A stretch of DNA of 51,296 bases from the NCBI GenBank assembly GCA_034433305.1, contig DAOUAM010000066.1:1-51296 (forward strand). Direction: 5' to 3'. Under the pieces are notes generated by a model. That model was not told the DNA's origin. It saw only the letters and a program-made list of their open reading frames with translations, and made no database searches. The position numbers and the translations under genes are program-made. Origin of the DNA: DAOUAM01 sp034433305 (GTDB taxonomy: Bacteria; Chloroflexota; Dehalococcoidia; Lucifugimonadales; DAOUAM01). Below, piece after piece: positions 14,883 through 21,820 of the stretch (positions are counted from its first letter, which is position 1; each line of letters starts with the position of its first letter).

Positions 14883-16271
14883 TCAGGTGGACTCAAGGGA
14901 GCGCCACGCCCAGCGCTGGCAGCTTTGCACGAAGGCAGGGGCCAGCCCGGGCCTGGCGCCCAGGTGCAGGTGTATATAGGACGCCAGCACCGTCCCTGAT
15001 TGGAACCCCTCCAGCCTTCCCGGCTGGTCAACCACGGCGTAGGCCGCCTGCTGGCCGGCGGGGCCATCGGCCAGGACAGACCAGTGGAACTCGTGGCCGC
15101 GGACAGTCTCGCCCCTGCGCAGCAGCGGCCCGTCGGACAGGGCGCGGACGGTGCGATAGCCCAGGGACAGCCGGGCCTGGCACATGCTGGAGCAGGCTGG
15201 CACCAGGCCCACCATGCCGTGGGCGCGGCCCTCGGAGTCCGTGAGGCGCTGGCCCAGGTACATCAGGCCGCCGCACTCGCCGTAGATGGGCATGCCGCTA
15301 GCCGCCGCCTGGCGCAGGGCCGCCTTCATGGCCTGATTGGAGGCCAGCCCCCCGGCGAATAGCTCCGGGAAGCCGCCGCCGATGTACACGCCCGCCACGC
15401 CATGGGGCAGGCGTGAGTCGGCCAGCGGGCTGAAGGGGACAATCTCGGCGCCCCAGGCCTCCAGCAGGTCCAGGGAGTCCTGGTAGTAGAAATTGAAGGC
15501 CGCGTCCAGCGCCACGGCGATGGCCGCGCCACGCGGCACGGGCGCTGCCGGGAAAAGCACTGGGCCTCCGGGAGGGGCCAGAGTCAGGGGCCGGGCCAGC
15601 CGCAGCAGGCCGTCCAGGTCAATGGTCTGCTCCACCTGGTGGGCCAGCCTGTCCAGGAACGCCGGCGGCAGCTTGCCCTCGGCCGTCGGCACCAGGCCCA
15701 GGTGGCGCTCCGGCAGCCGTAGCTCCTGGCGGTGGGGCAGGTAGCCCAGGACGGGTAGCCCTGTGGCCTGCTGTATGGGGCCTCCCGTGTGGGCCAGGTG
15801 GCCCTCGCCGGCGATTCCGCTCAGGACAACGCCGGCCACGTCCAGGGCCGGGTCGAAGGCCCGGAAGCCGGCAACGGTGGCGGCGATGCTGCGCCCCACC
15901 TTGCTGGCGTCGGCCACCAGGACCACGGGCGCCCCCAGGAGCCTGGCGACTTCCGCCGTGCTGCCGGCGTCGCTGTCGGACGAGTGGCCGTCGAACAGGC
16001 CCATGACGCCCTCGATGATGGCGATGTCCTGGCCCTGGCTGGCCCTGTGGAAAAGCTCCAGCACGGCCTCGTGGGGTAGCATCCAGGTGTCCAGGTTGCG
16101 GCAGGGCAGGCCCGACGCCGCCGCCAGGTAGCCCGGGTCAATATAGTCCGGCCCGACCTTGAAGGTCTGCACCCTGTAGCCGCGCCGCCTGAGGGCCGCC
16201 GCGACGCCGGCCGCCACCGTCGTCTTGCCGACGCCGCTGCTGGTGCCTCCGATGACGATGGCCCTGGCCAT
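14883..16271 (-). CDS. cobB: Cobyrinate a,c-diamide synthase
   Basis: This is a 462-aa enzyme that amidates the a and c carboxylates of (hydrogeno)cobyrinate with glutamine and ATP. The P-loop is GTSSGVGKTT at 9-18, followed by FKVGPDYIDP. The glutaminase domain carries C333 in GECGGLMYLG, and VRGHEFHWS supplies the downstream His. The ATG at 16271 has GGAG upstream. It is immediately followed by cobQ. A palindromic repeat occupies the 146-base gap to the aldolase gene upstream, so it may have a separate promoter. CbiA and CobB differ in whether they use cobyrinate or the hydrogeno form; sequence alone does not decide. Confidence 0.93.
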   Translation of the reverse strand: MARAIVIGGTSSGVGKTTVAAGVAAALRRRGYRVQTFKVGPDYIDPGYLAAASGLPCRNLDTWMLPHEAVLELFHRASQGQDIAIIEGVMGLFDGHSSDSDAGSTAEVARLLGAPVVLVADASKVGRSIAATVAGFRAFDPALDVAGVVLSGIAGEGHLAHTGGPIQQATGLPVLGYLPHRQELRLPERHLGLVPTAEGKLPPAFLDRLAHQVEQTIDLDGLLRLARPLTLAPPGGPVLFPAAPVPRGAAIAVALDAAFNFYYQDSLDLLEAWGAEIVPFSPLADSRLPHGVAGVYIGGGFPELFAGGLASNQAMKAALRQAAASGMPIYGECGGLMYLGQRLTDSEGRAHGMVGLVPACSSMCQARLSLGYRTVRALSDGPLLRRGETVRGHEFHWSVLADGPAGQQAAYAVVDQPGRLEGFQSGTVLASYIHLHLGARPGLAPAFVQSCQRWAWRSLEST

Positions 16272-16312
16272 ACGAGTACTCCATTATGACAGCCAGAAGG
16301 CAGCCCCCCTTT

Positions 16313-16385
16313 CTGTCACCCTGAGCGTAGCGAAGGGTCCAGGGCGATACGCCCTGGATTCCTCGCCTGCGGCCCGGAATGACAG
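16313..16385. repeat. Palindromic intergenic repeat, element E
   Basis: The element is bounded by CTGTCA and TGACAG and contains CACCCTGAGCGTAGCGAAGG. Its centre is a perfect nine-base hairpin, TCCAGGGCG-ata-CGCCCTGGA. The type resembles palindromic intergenic elements seen in many bacterial genomes. Only one copy was noticed in this window. Confidence 0.6.
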
Positions 16386-16417
16386 CTACCCGCGCGCGAA
16401 GGCGGCAGCCACCTGGC

Positions 16418-17209
16418 CTAGCGGCCCAGCAGCTTCGCCAGGGCGCTGCCCTGCTGCCGGCAGTAGTCGTAGATGACCTGCACGTCCCAGCCGATACAGA
16501 AGTGCCTGACGCCCATCTCCATGTAAGGCCCGGCCTCCTCGAAGCGGCTGATCTCGACGCGGGGCGCCACGCCCATCTTGAGGGCCGTCTCGATGGTGTA
16601 GCGCTCGGCCTCCTTCACTCGCGGATGGTCCCACTGGCCGGGTATGCCGATGCTCATGGAGTAGTCGGCCGGCCCGAACTGGACCATGTCCACGCCCTTG
16701 ATGGACAGCACCTCCTCCAGGTGCTCCACCGCTGACTTCTTCTCGATCATGAGGGCGATGACACTGTCCTCCAGTGCCCTCACGTAGCCGGCGGAGCCTG
16801 GCTCCAGCACGTAGCCCACGTCCCGCCGCATGCCTGCTCCCGCGACGCCCCCCGTCTGCGGCGTCTCGGCCCTGACCGAGGCCACGGCCTCCCTGGCGTC
16901 GTCCACGCCCCGGATGTCGGCGAAGAGCAGGTTCTGGATGCCGGCGCCTATGGCCCGCACGGTGAGGTACGTCCGGGGCTGCTGCTCTATCTTCATCATA
17001 GCCGACATATGGGGGAAAAGCTCCACGGCCCGGCCCAGGTTCTCCAGGGCGTAGAGATCGTAGGGCGCGTACTCGCCCTCGAACTCGATGTAGTCAATGG
17101 CGCCGCTGTGTCCGATAACTTCCACGATGCCCGGCCAGCTCACGTGGACGTGGGTGCCGATAGTCGGCTTGTCGGCCCTGAGCAACTCACGCAGCGGGTT
17201 CCTTCGCAT
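16418..17209 (-). CDS. HpcH/HpaI aldolase-family protein, divergent
   Basis: This 263-aa TIM-barrel protein resembles HpaI-type class II aldolases, which cleave or form carbon bonds with pyruvate as one partner. IEKKSAVEHLEEVL and GVDMVQFGPADYSMSIG (about 156-188) carry the metal-binding E156 and D182. The catalytic His of HpaI, normally in an E/D-H-A/G-P motif, is Tyr here (GEYAPYD, Y48). The ATG at 17209 is chosen for its AGGAGG site; longer in-frame readings run into a repeat. It sits between btuD and cobB, but no B12 role is known for the family. An aldolase-related function with an altered mechanism is likely. Confidence 0.8.
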   Translation of the reverse strand: MRRNPLRELLRADKPTIGTHVHVSWPGIVEVIGHSGAIDYIEFEGEYAPYDLYALENLGRAVELFPHMSAMMKIEQQPRTYLTVRAIGAGIQNLLFADIRGVDDAREAVASVRAETPQTGGVAGAGMRRDVGYVLEPGSAGYVRALEDSVIALMIEKKSAVEHLEEVLSIKGVDMVQFGPADYSMSIGIPGQWDHPRVKEAERYTIETALKMGVAPRVEISRFEEAGPYMEMGVRHFCIGWDVQVIYDYCRQQGSALAKLLGR

Positions 17210-17348
17210 TTTCTGTCCTCCTGCGCAGTACGGTAGGGCTACATCATACGGCATTGGCTGTGAATGAGACAGGTGGTTGTGTAACCCTTGAGCTTCGGAG
17301 GCTGTGCCCTGTTCTCCCCTCATGGGCGTGGCCTGGCGGGCAAGACCA

Positions 17349-17422
17349 GCCCCCTCTCTGGCTCTCCCCCACAGGGGGCGAGAACTATCCCTTCCCCCGT
17401 GTGGGAAGGTCAGGAAGGGGGC
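17349..17422. repeat. Dispersed mosaic repeat, copy C
   Basis: The 345-base gap between the aldolase gene and btuD holds no gene but a full R2 module. It runs from CCCCCTCTCTGGCTCTCCCC, through CAGGGGGCGAGAAC, to GGAAGGTCAGGAAGGGGGC. It matches copy B over nearly its whole length with scattered differences. Confidence 0.7.
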
Positions 17423-17554
17423 ATGCTGACCTGAGCAGCAGCCTGATGCCCATTGTGCGTCCTGCGCCCTGCCAGGTGTTCCACAGGTCTGCAGGGGAGA
17501 GGGGACTTCGTCGCCACCCACCCGCCAGCAGGCCTGGCGTGTAGCTGGCCGGGG

Positions 17555-18385
17555 TCAGGCAGGCGGCGGGCCTGCGTGTCCCGCCTGGCGGGTGGTGTTG
17601 CCACGCCCGTTAGACTGGGGCAGGACCACTGGCGAGCCGCTGTGGGGATGTGGCAAGACCACCACCTCGGCCCCATAGACGCGGGAGATGTTCTCCGGCG
17701 TCAGCACCGCCTGGGGAGGACCGTCGGCATAGGCGCGGCCTTCCGCCAGCATCACCAGGCGCTGGCAGTACTGGGCCGCCAGCGTCAGGTCGTGCATAGC
17801 CACCAGAGCAATGCCGCCACGCTCCCTCTGGACCGCGCTGACCAGGTCCATGATGCTGGCCTGGTGGGCCAGGTCGAGGCTGGAGGTAGGCTCGTCCAGG
17901 AGCAGCACGGGCGCTTCCTGGGCCAGGGCCATGGCCACCAGCGCCCGCTGGCGCTCACCGCCAGACAGGGTGCCCACGGGACGCTTCGCCAGGTGCAGAA
18001 TGCCCGTCATCTCCATGGCGGCCAGGGCTGCCTCCAGATCGCGGCGTCCCTCCCACTGGAGCAGCCCCAGGTGCGGGTTCCTGCCCAGCAGCACCAGTTC
18101 CAGGGCCGTGAACTCCGGCGGCAGTCGAGGGGCCTGAGGCACCACCGCCACCAGCCTGGCCCTCTGGCTGGCCTTCAGTGCCGCCAGGTCGGTGCCATCA
18201 ACGCTGATGCCACCACTGGAGGGCCTGGCCACGCCGCTGATGAGCCTCAGCAGCGTCGTCTTGCCGGAGCCATTGGGGCCAACGATGCCCACCAGCTCTC
18301 CAGTGCGCGCCTTGAGGCACAGGCCGCGCAGCACCGGCGTGCCCCTGTAGCTGAAGTGGACTTCCTCCACCGCGAGAACTGTCAT
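17555..18385 (-). CDS. btuD: Corrinoid ABC transporter, ATP-binding protein
   Basis: This is a 276-aa ATPase subunit. Walker A is GPNGSGKTT at 36-44, the signature is LSGGE at 140-144, and Walker B is LLLDEP at 161-166. It belongs to the FecE/BtuD group of vitamin B12, haem and siderophore importers. Its ATG overlaps the btuC stop codon by four bases, a sign of translational coupling. Because the operon begins with a cobalamin riboswitch, the cargo is almost certainly a corrinoid rather than iron. The C-terminal tail after about residue 255 is variable and probably disordered. Confidence 0.9.
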   Translation of the reverse strand: MTVLAVEEVHFSYRGTPVLRGLCLKARTGELVGIVGPNGSGKTTLLRLISGVARPSSGGISVDGTDLAALKASQRARLVAVVPQAPRLPPEFTALELVLLGRNPHLGLLQWEGRRDLEAALAAMEMTGILHLAKRPVGTLSGGERQRALVAMALAQEAPVLLLDEPTSSLDLAHQASIMDLVSAVQRERGGIALVAMHDLTLAAQYCQRLVMLAEGRAYADGPPQAVLTPENISRVYGAEVVVLPHPHSGSPVVLPQSNGRGNTTRQAGHAGPPPA

Positions 18386-19536
18386 TTTCCAGGCGTCCAG
18401 TCCATGCGTCTGCTGCGCCGCAGCAGGTATAGAAAGAAGGGGACGCCGCAGAAGGCCGTGACTATCCCCACTGGTAGCTCCGCCGGGCTGGCTATGGTGC
18501 GCGCCACCAGGTCTGCTAGAATAAGGAACGCGGCGCCCACGATGGCGGACATGGGCAGCAGGGACCGGTAGTCCCCACCCCAGATAAGCCGCACGGCATG
18601 GGGCGCCACCAGGCCAACGAAGCCTATTGTCCCGCTGTAGGCCACGGCGGCACCGGTAGTCAGCGAGGCCGCGGCTATCAGCACCAGCTTGGTGCGCTCC
18701 AGCGGCACGCCCAGTTGGCGGGCCTGCTCCTCATCCAGTTGCAGCACGTTTAGCACCCTTCCGTAGGAGAGGACGAGGAGCAGGCCCATGCTGACGTAGG
18801 GCAGGACTATCAGTACATGTGTCCACCGCGCGGAGATGAAGCCGCCCAGCAGCCAGCTCAGCACCGGGCGCAGGTCAGGCTCGCTGCGGACCATCAGCAG
18901 GCTGCTCACCGCGCCAGCCAGGGAGGCGATGGCTACCCCGGCCAGAATGAGGGTTGTGAGCGGCACCCCCTCCGATTGCCGCGCGACAGCGTAGGCCAGG
19001 GCGACCGCCGCGATGGCGCCCGCGAAGGCAGCCGCCGGCAGGATACCGACGCCGTGAAAGTACAGCGGAACGCCCGTCACCAGCACTATGGTGGCCCCCA
19101 ATCCGGCGCCCGACGCCACGCCTACCAGGTATGGGTCCGCCAGCGGGTTCTTGAACAGCCCCTGGTAGGTCGCGCCGGACATGGCCAGCGCCGCGCCCAC
19201 GATGCCGGCCAGCGCGATGCGCGGCAGCCGCAACTGCCAGAGTATCGTGTCCCAGGCCGCCGGCCAGTCCGGGGCTATGTGGACCAGTGGCAGCCGGGAG
19301 ACCAGGATTTCCAGCACGCTCAGGGGCGGCACATGCACCGACCCCAGGCTGGCCGCCACTACCACCGCCAGCGCCACCAGGGCCAGGCCAGCCACCAGCC
19401 TCCACCAGGGATAGGTCAGGGCAAGGGGAGCGCCCAACGCCAGGCTGTCCTTCCCCGCTTTGCCAGGCAGGGTGGCCGTGCCGCTGTCGCCAGTGGCGTC
19501 TGCTGCGGACCTGGTCTTGAAGTGAGATAGCCTCAT
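18382..19536 (-). CDS. btuC: Corrinoid ABC transporter, permease
   Basis: This is a 384-aa FecCD-family membrane subunit with about ten hydrophobic segments. Family landmarks include LRLPRIALAGIVGAALAMSG, GLFKNPLADPYLVGVASGAG and, near the end, GFVGLVAPHAVRL. The N-terminal 40 residues before the first membrane segment are hydrophilic and probably cytoplasmic. It starts 12 bases after the btuF stop and overlaps btuD. The dimer would form the translocation channel for the BtuF-delivered corrinoid. Confidence 0.9.
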   Translation of the reverse strand: MRLSHFKTRSAADATGDSGTATLPGKAGKDSLALGAPLALTYPWWRLVAGLALVALAVVVAASLGSVHVPPLSVLEILVSRLPLVHIAPDWPAAWDTILWQLRLPRIALAGIVGAALAMSGATYQGLFKNPLADPYLVGVASGAGLGATIVLVTGVPLYFHGVGILPAAAFAGAIAAVALAYAVARQSEGVPLTTLILAGVAIASLAGAVSSLLMVRSEPDLRPVLSWLLGGFISARWTHVLIVLPYVSMGLLLVLSYGRVLNVLQLDEEQARQLGVPLERTKLVLIAAASLTTGAAVAYSGTIGFVGLVAPHAVRLIWGGDYRSLLPMSAIVGAAFLILADLVARTIASPAELPVGIVTAFCGVPFFLYLLRRSRRMDWTPGK

Positions 19537-19548
19537 GGCCCCTGAGTC

Positions 19549-20613
19549 CTACCTGAACAGGGCCGGGTATACCAGCCGCGCCAGTTCCTCGATGCCGTCC
19601 ACGAACCTCGGCCCGGCCACGTCCAGGGCATTGGAAGGTAGCTCATAGACGGCGTTGTTCCTTACAGCCAGCACATTGCTGAAGGCCGGGTTGTCCAGGA
19701 TAGCCTGCCGCTCCGACGCTATGATAACCTGCGGATTGCGCTCCACCACTACCTCCGGGCTTAGCTGGGCGTAGCCTGACACGTCGTGGGCGATGTTCTG
19801 GAGCTTGAGCAGGCTGAACACCTGGCCGACCAGTGTATCCGGCCCCGGCGTCCACAGCCCTCCCACGTCCTGAAATATGGAAGGCCCCGAGGCGTATGGC
19901 GCCATGACATCCTCCACACGCTGGACACGTGCCTCGAAGTCGGCGGCCACGGCCTCGGCCTGGGCCGGGCTACCCGTTATGCGGCCCCACATGCGTATGT
20001 GGTCGGCCACCTTCCGGAAGTCGTCGGAGACGGTCTGAAGGTACAGCACCTTGAGGCCGGCCCGCTCCAGGTCAGGGACGAAGCGGTCATAGAAGACGTA
20101 CACCAGGTCTGGCCTGAGGGCCACCACGGCCTCGATGTCAATGTTGAAGGCATCGCCGACTTTGGGGATGCTGGCCACCTCTGGCGGGTAGGACACAAAG
20201 CTATGGGTGCCTACAACCCGGTGGCCCTGGCCTATGGCGAAGAGCGTCTCCACGGCGGCGGAGTCATAGGCGACGATGCGCTCCGGCGGCGCGTCGAAGC
20301 TGACCTGCCTGCCGTTGCTGTCGGTGACGGTGTAGGGGAACAGCACAGGCGTAGGCGACGGAGTGCTGGTGGGTGTCGCCACGACAGCAGGGGTGGGGCT
20401 GGCCTGCGCCCTGGGGGCGCTGCTTATGGGCATGGCCGCTGTCGGCGCCGGTAGCGGCGTGGCCGGAGCGGCCGGCGTCGCCGTAGGGGCCGGCGTCAGG
20501 GTAGGCGGCGCTTCCGCTGGCAGGGGGGTGCTGGGTGCCGCCGGCGCCTCGCTGCCGCACGCCAGCGCCAGCAGCAGGGCCAGAGAGAAGAGGATGGTTC
20601 TGAAAGACCTCAT
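19549..20613 (-). CDS. btuF: Corrinoid-binding lipoprotein of the ABC importer
   Basis: This is a 354-aa class III solute-binding protein. The signal MRSFRTILFSLALLLALAC ends in a lipobox Cys. A Thr/Pro/Ala linker of about 75 residues follows, then the two-lobed periplasmic-binding domain, with PERIVAYDSAAVETLFAIG at its start. The ATG at 20613 is chosen because the signal peptide begins there; the frame is open for another 387 bases, but that stretch is the riboswitch leader. The operon order is btuF-btuC-btuD. The riboswitch upstream makes cobalamin or a precursor the likely ligand. With no nearby TonB receptor, uptake would be across a single membrane. Confidence 0.9.
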   Translation of the reverse strand: MRSFRTILFSLALLLALACGSEAPAAPSTPLPAEAPPTLTPAPTATPAAPATPLPAPTAAMPISSAPRAQASPTPAVVATPTSTPSPTPVLFPYTVTDSNGRQVSFDAPPERIVAYDSAAVETLFAIGQGHRVVGTHSFVSYPPEVASIPKVGDAFNIDIEAVVALRPDLVYVFYDRFVPDLERAGLKVLYLQTVSDDFRKVADHIRMWGRITGSPAQAEAVAADFEARVQRVEDVMAPYASGPSIFQDVGGLWTPGPDTLVGQVFSLLKLQNIAHDVSGYAQLSPEVVVERNPQVIIASERQAILDNPAFSNVLAVRNNAVYELPSNALDVAGPRFVDGIEELARLVYPALFR

Positions 20614-20774
20614 ACTGACCAGTCCTTTCCCCTCCGAGGACAGAAAGACTCCCGCCCGCGCGGTGGGCCGTGCTGACGGGCCTGGGGCGGTACACTGACC
20701 GCGGGCATTGCCCACGGTGGCGCGCCAGGCCAGCGGGACCACGGGAGGCCAGGAGTCCATGTCATGCGGCGCAT

Positions 20775-20810
20775 AATAAAAAAGCCCTGCTCCGAGTAGG
20801 GATGCAGGGC
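20775..20810 (-). terminator. Riboswitch expression platform terminator
   Basis: On the minus strand GCCCTGC (20810-20804) pairs with GCAGGGC (20790-20784) across a 13-base loop and is followed by TTTTTTATT. It lies between the cobalamin aptamer and btuF, so ligand binding would favour premature termination. The alternative antiterminator pairing was not resolved by eye. Confidence 0.8.
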
Positions 20811-20856
20811 CATACAACGCCGATGCCTGTACCTTTCCTCGAAGGCCCGAGACATT

Positions 20857-20982
20857 GACGAGGGCAGTGGACCGGACTCGTCCGCTGAGACCTTTGCGGG
20901 ACTCCTGTGCGGACCTACCGTTGCGGGACAGTGCCGGACTTGGACCGGCTTCCTCTTTTAAGCCTTTGAGGCACCCTCGCCC
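20857..20982 (-). ncRNA. Cobalamin riboswitch
   Basis: On the minus strand the aptamer has, in order: CGAGGG for P1, GGTGCC, AAAAGAGGAA, AGCCGGTCCAAGTCCGGC, and CTGTCCCGCAACGGTA. The B12-box-like GAGTCCGGTCCACTGCC follows, then CCCTCG, which closes P1. These match the conserved core of the cobalamin riboswitch closely. It controls btuFCD through the downstream terminator, giving repression when cobalamin is plentiful. Confidence 0.9.
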
Positions 20983-20999
20983 GCTATTGGATTGTGGCA

Positions 21000-21028
21000 A
21001 ATATAACCAGCGCCTGGCCTTTTGTCAA
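21000..21028 (-). promoter_or_regulatory. Promoter of the riboswitch-btuFCD transcript
   Basis: On the minus strand TTGACA (21028-21023), a 17-base spacer and TATATT (21005-21000) lie immediately upstream of the riboswitch. The expected start near 20993 is about ten bases before the aptamer. Confidence 0.75.
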
Positions 21029-21248
21029 TAGCGGCCCTGGATGGTGCCTTCCCCCATCCCTTCTTGATAGAGGTGGGTGGACTTCACCCCAGCCATGTAA
21101 GAGCAAGACGTTGGCCTATCTATTGCCCCCCTCCACTCCACACGTGGTCCAGAAGGGGCAGATTTTGGACCTCCACGGGGAGAGTCGGAGGGCAGGCCCA
21201 ATAGAGACGCCCTCCAGGGCGGCACAGGCAGTGCCATCCTCAAGGCAG

Positions 21249-21277
21249 TTGACATGCTATGTATGCTGTGTTAGATT
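21249..21277 (+). promoter_or_regulatory. Promoter of the Rdx gene
   Basis: TTGACA (21249-21254), a 17-base spacer and TAGATT (21272-21277) fit the consensus well. The predicted start is near 21284, giving a leader of about 90 bases. Confidence 0.65.
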
Positions 21278-21299
21278 CTTTTGCAACAACTGGGCAGCA

Positions 21300-21342
21300 C
21301 TATAAACAGAGATAGACCCTGCCATTGGGTAACTGTTTATAG
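21300..21342 (+). promoter_or_regulatory. Inverted repeat in the Rdx gene leader
   Basis: CTATAAACAG (21300-21309) is the exact reverse complement of CTGTTTATAG (21333-21342). It begins just after the predicted transcription start and may be an operator or an RNA stem in the leader. Confidence 0.45.
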
Positions 21343-21374
21343 CAAGCTAGCACCAGCCATAAGGAGGGTCTAGT

Positions 21375-21662
21375 ATGGCAGGAGAAGGAAAGGTCCAGGT
21401 CGAAATCGTATACTGCGTACCCTGCGCCCACTTCGGGACGGCGGCCTGGATGGCCTCCGAGTTCTTTGCTGAGGGCGGCAAGGAAGTGGCTTTGAAGATT
21501 ACGCCTGGGGTCGGTGGCATTCTCCAGGTGTATGTGGACGGCCAGAAGATCTACGACAAGAAAGAGGAAAACAACCAGTTCCCCACGCTGCCTCGCGTGA
21601 AACAGATGCGCGCGGTCGTCCGGGAGAAGCTGTCAGCGGCCCTTGCCGCGGCCGATAACTAA
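21375..21662 (+). CDS. Rdx family (SelT/SelW/SelH-like) protein
   Basis: This 95-aa thioredoxin-like protein has IVYCVPCAHFGTAAWMA near its N-terminus, so a CxxC pair (C17, C20) stands where selenoprotein W has Cys-x-x-Sec. VGGILQVYVDGQKIYDKKE and NQFPTLPRV match the later family pattern. Both redox positions are Cys codons, so no selenocysteine is needed. The role is probably thiol redox, with unknown partners. TAAGGAGGG provides a strong ribosome site. The gene has its own promoter and ends in an intrinsic terminator, so it is monocistronic. Confidence 0.85.
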   Translation: MAGEGKVQVEIVYCVPCAHFGTAAWMASEFFAEGGKEVALKITPGVGGILQVYVDGQKIYDKKEENNQFPTLPRVKQMRAVVREKLSAALAAADN

Positions 21663-21691
21663 CCACTCCTTACGGTACCCGACACTCTGAA

Positions 21692-21733
21692 GGGAAGGCC
21701 CTGGCCCATACGGCCCAGGGCCTTCCCTTTTCT
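21692..21733 (+). terminator. Intrinsic terminator of the Rdx gene
   Basis: GGGAAGGCCCTGG (21692-21704) pairs with CCAGGGCCTTCCC (21715-21727) and is followed by TTTTCT. This is a classic strong terminator 30 bases past the stop codon. Confidence 0.85.
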
Positions 21734-21742
21734 GCTCCTGGC

Positions 21743-21770
21743 TTGACAGCCGCATGCCTCCGGTTAACAA
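21743..21770 (+). promoter_or_regulatory. Promoter of the CaiB fusion gene
   Basis: TTGACA (21743-21748), a 16-base spacer and TAACAA (21765-21770) lie just past the preceding terminator. The upstream-most in-frame TTG of the gene is part of this -35 box, which argues against that codon as translation start. Confidence 0.55.
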
Positions 21771-21820
21771 TTGGCGTGCCAGGCGGGACCTGGCACGAGC
21801 CACAAGGGAGGACTTCAGCA

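Noticed and set aside
17210..17521. N-terminal extension of the HpaI-like protein
   Set aside because: It would translate a dispersed repeat. The AGGAGG site and family start point to 17209.
20614..21000. N-terminal extension of BtuF
   Set aside because: The extension would read through the riboswitch and terminator; the lipoprotein signal starts at 20613.
21390..21430. Possible selenocysteine in the SelW-like protein
   Set aside because: Both positions of the CxxC motif are Cys codons and no in-frame TGA is present.
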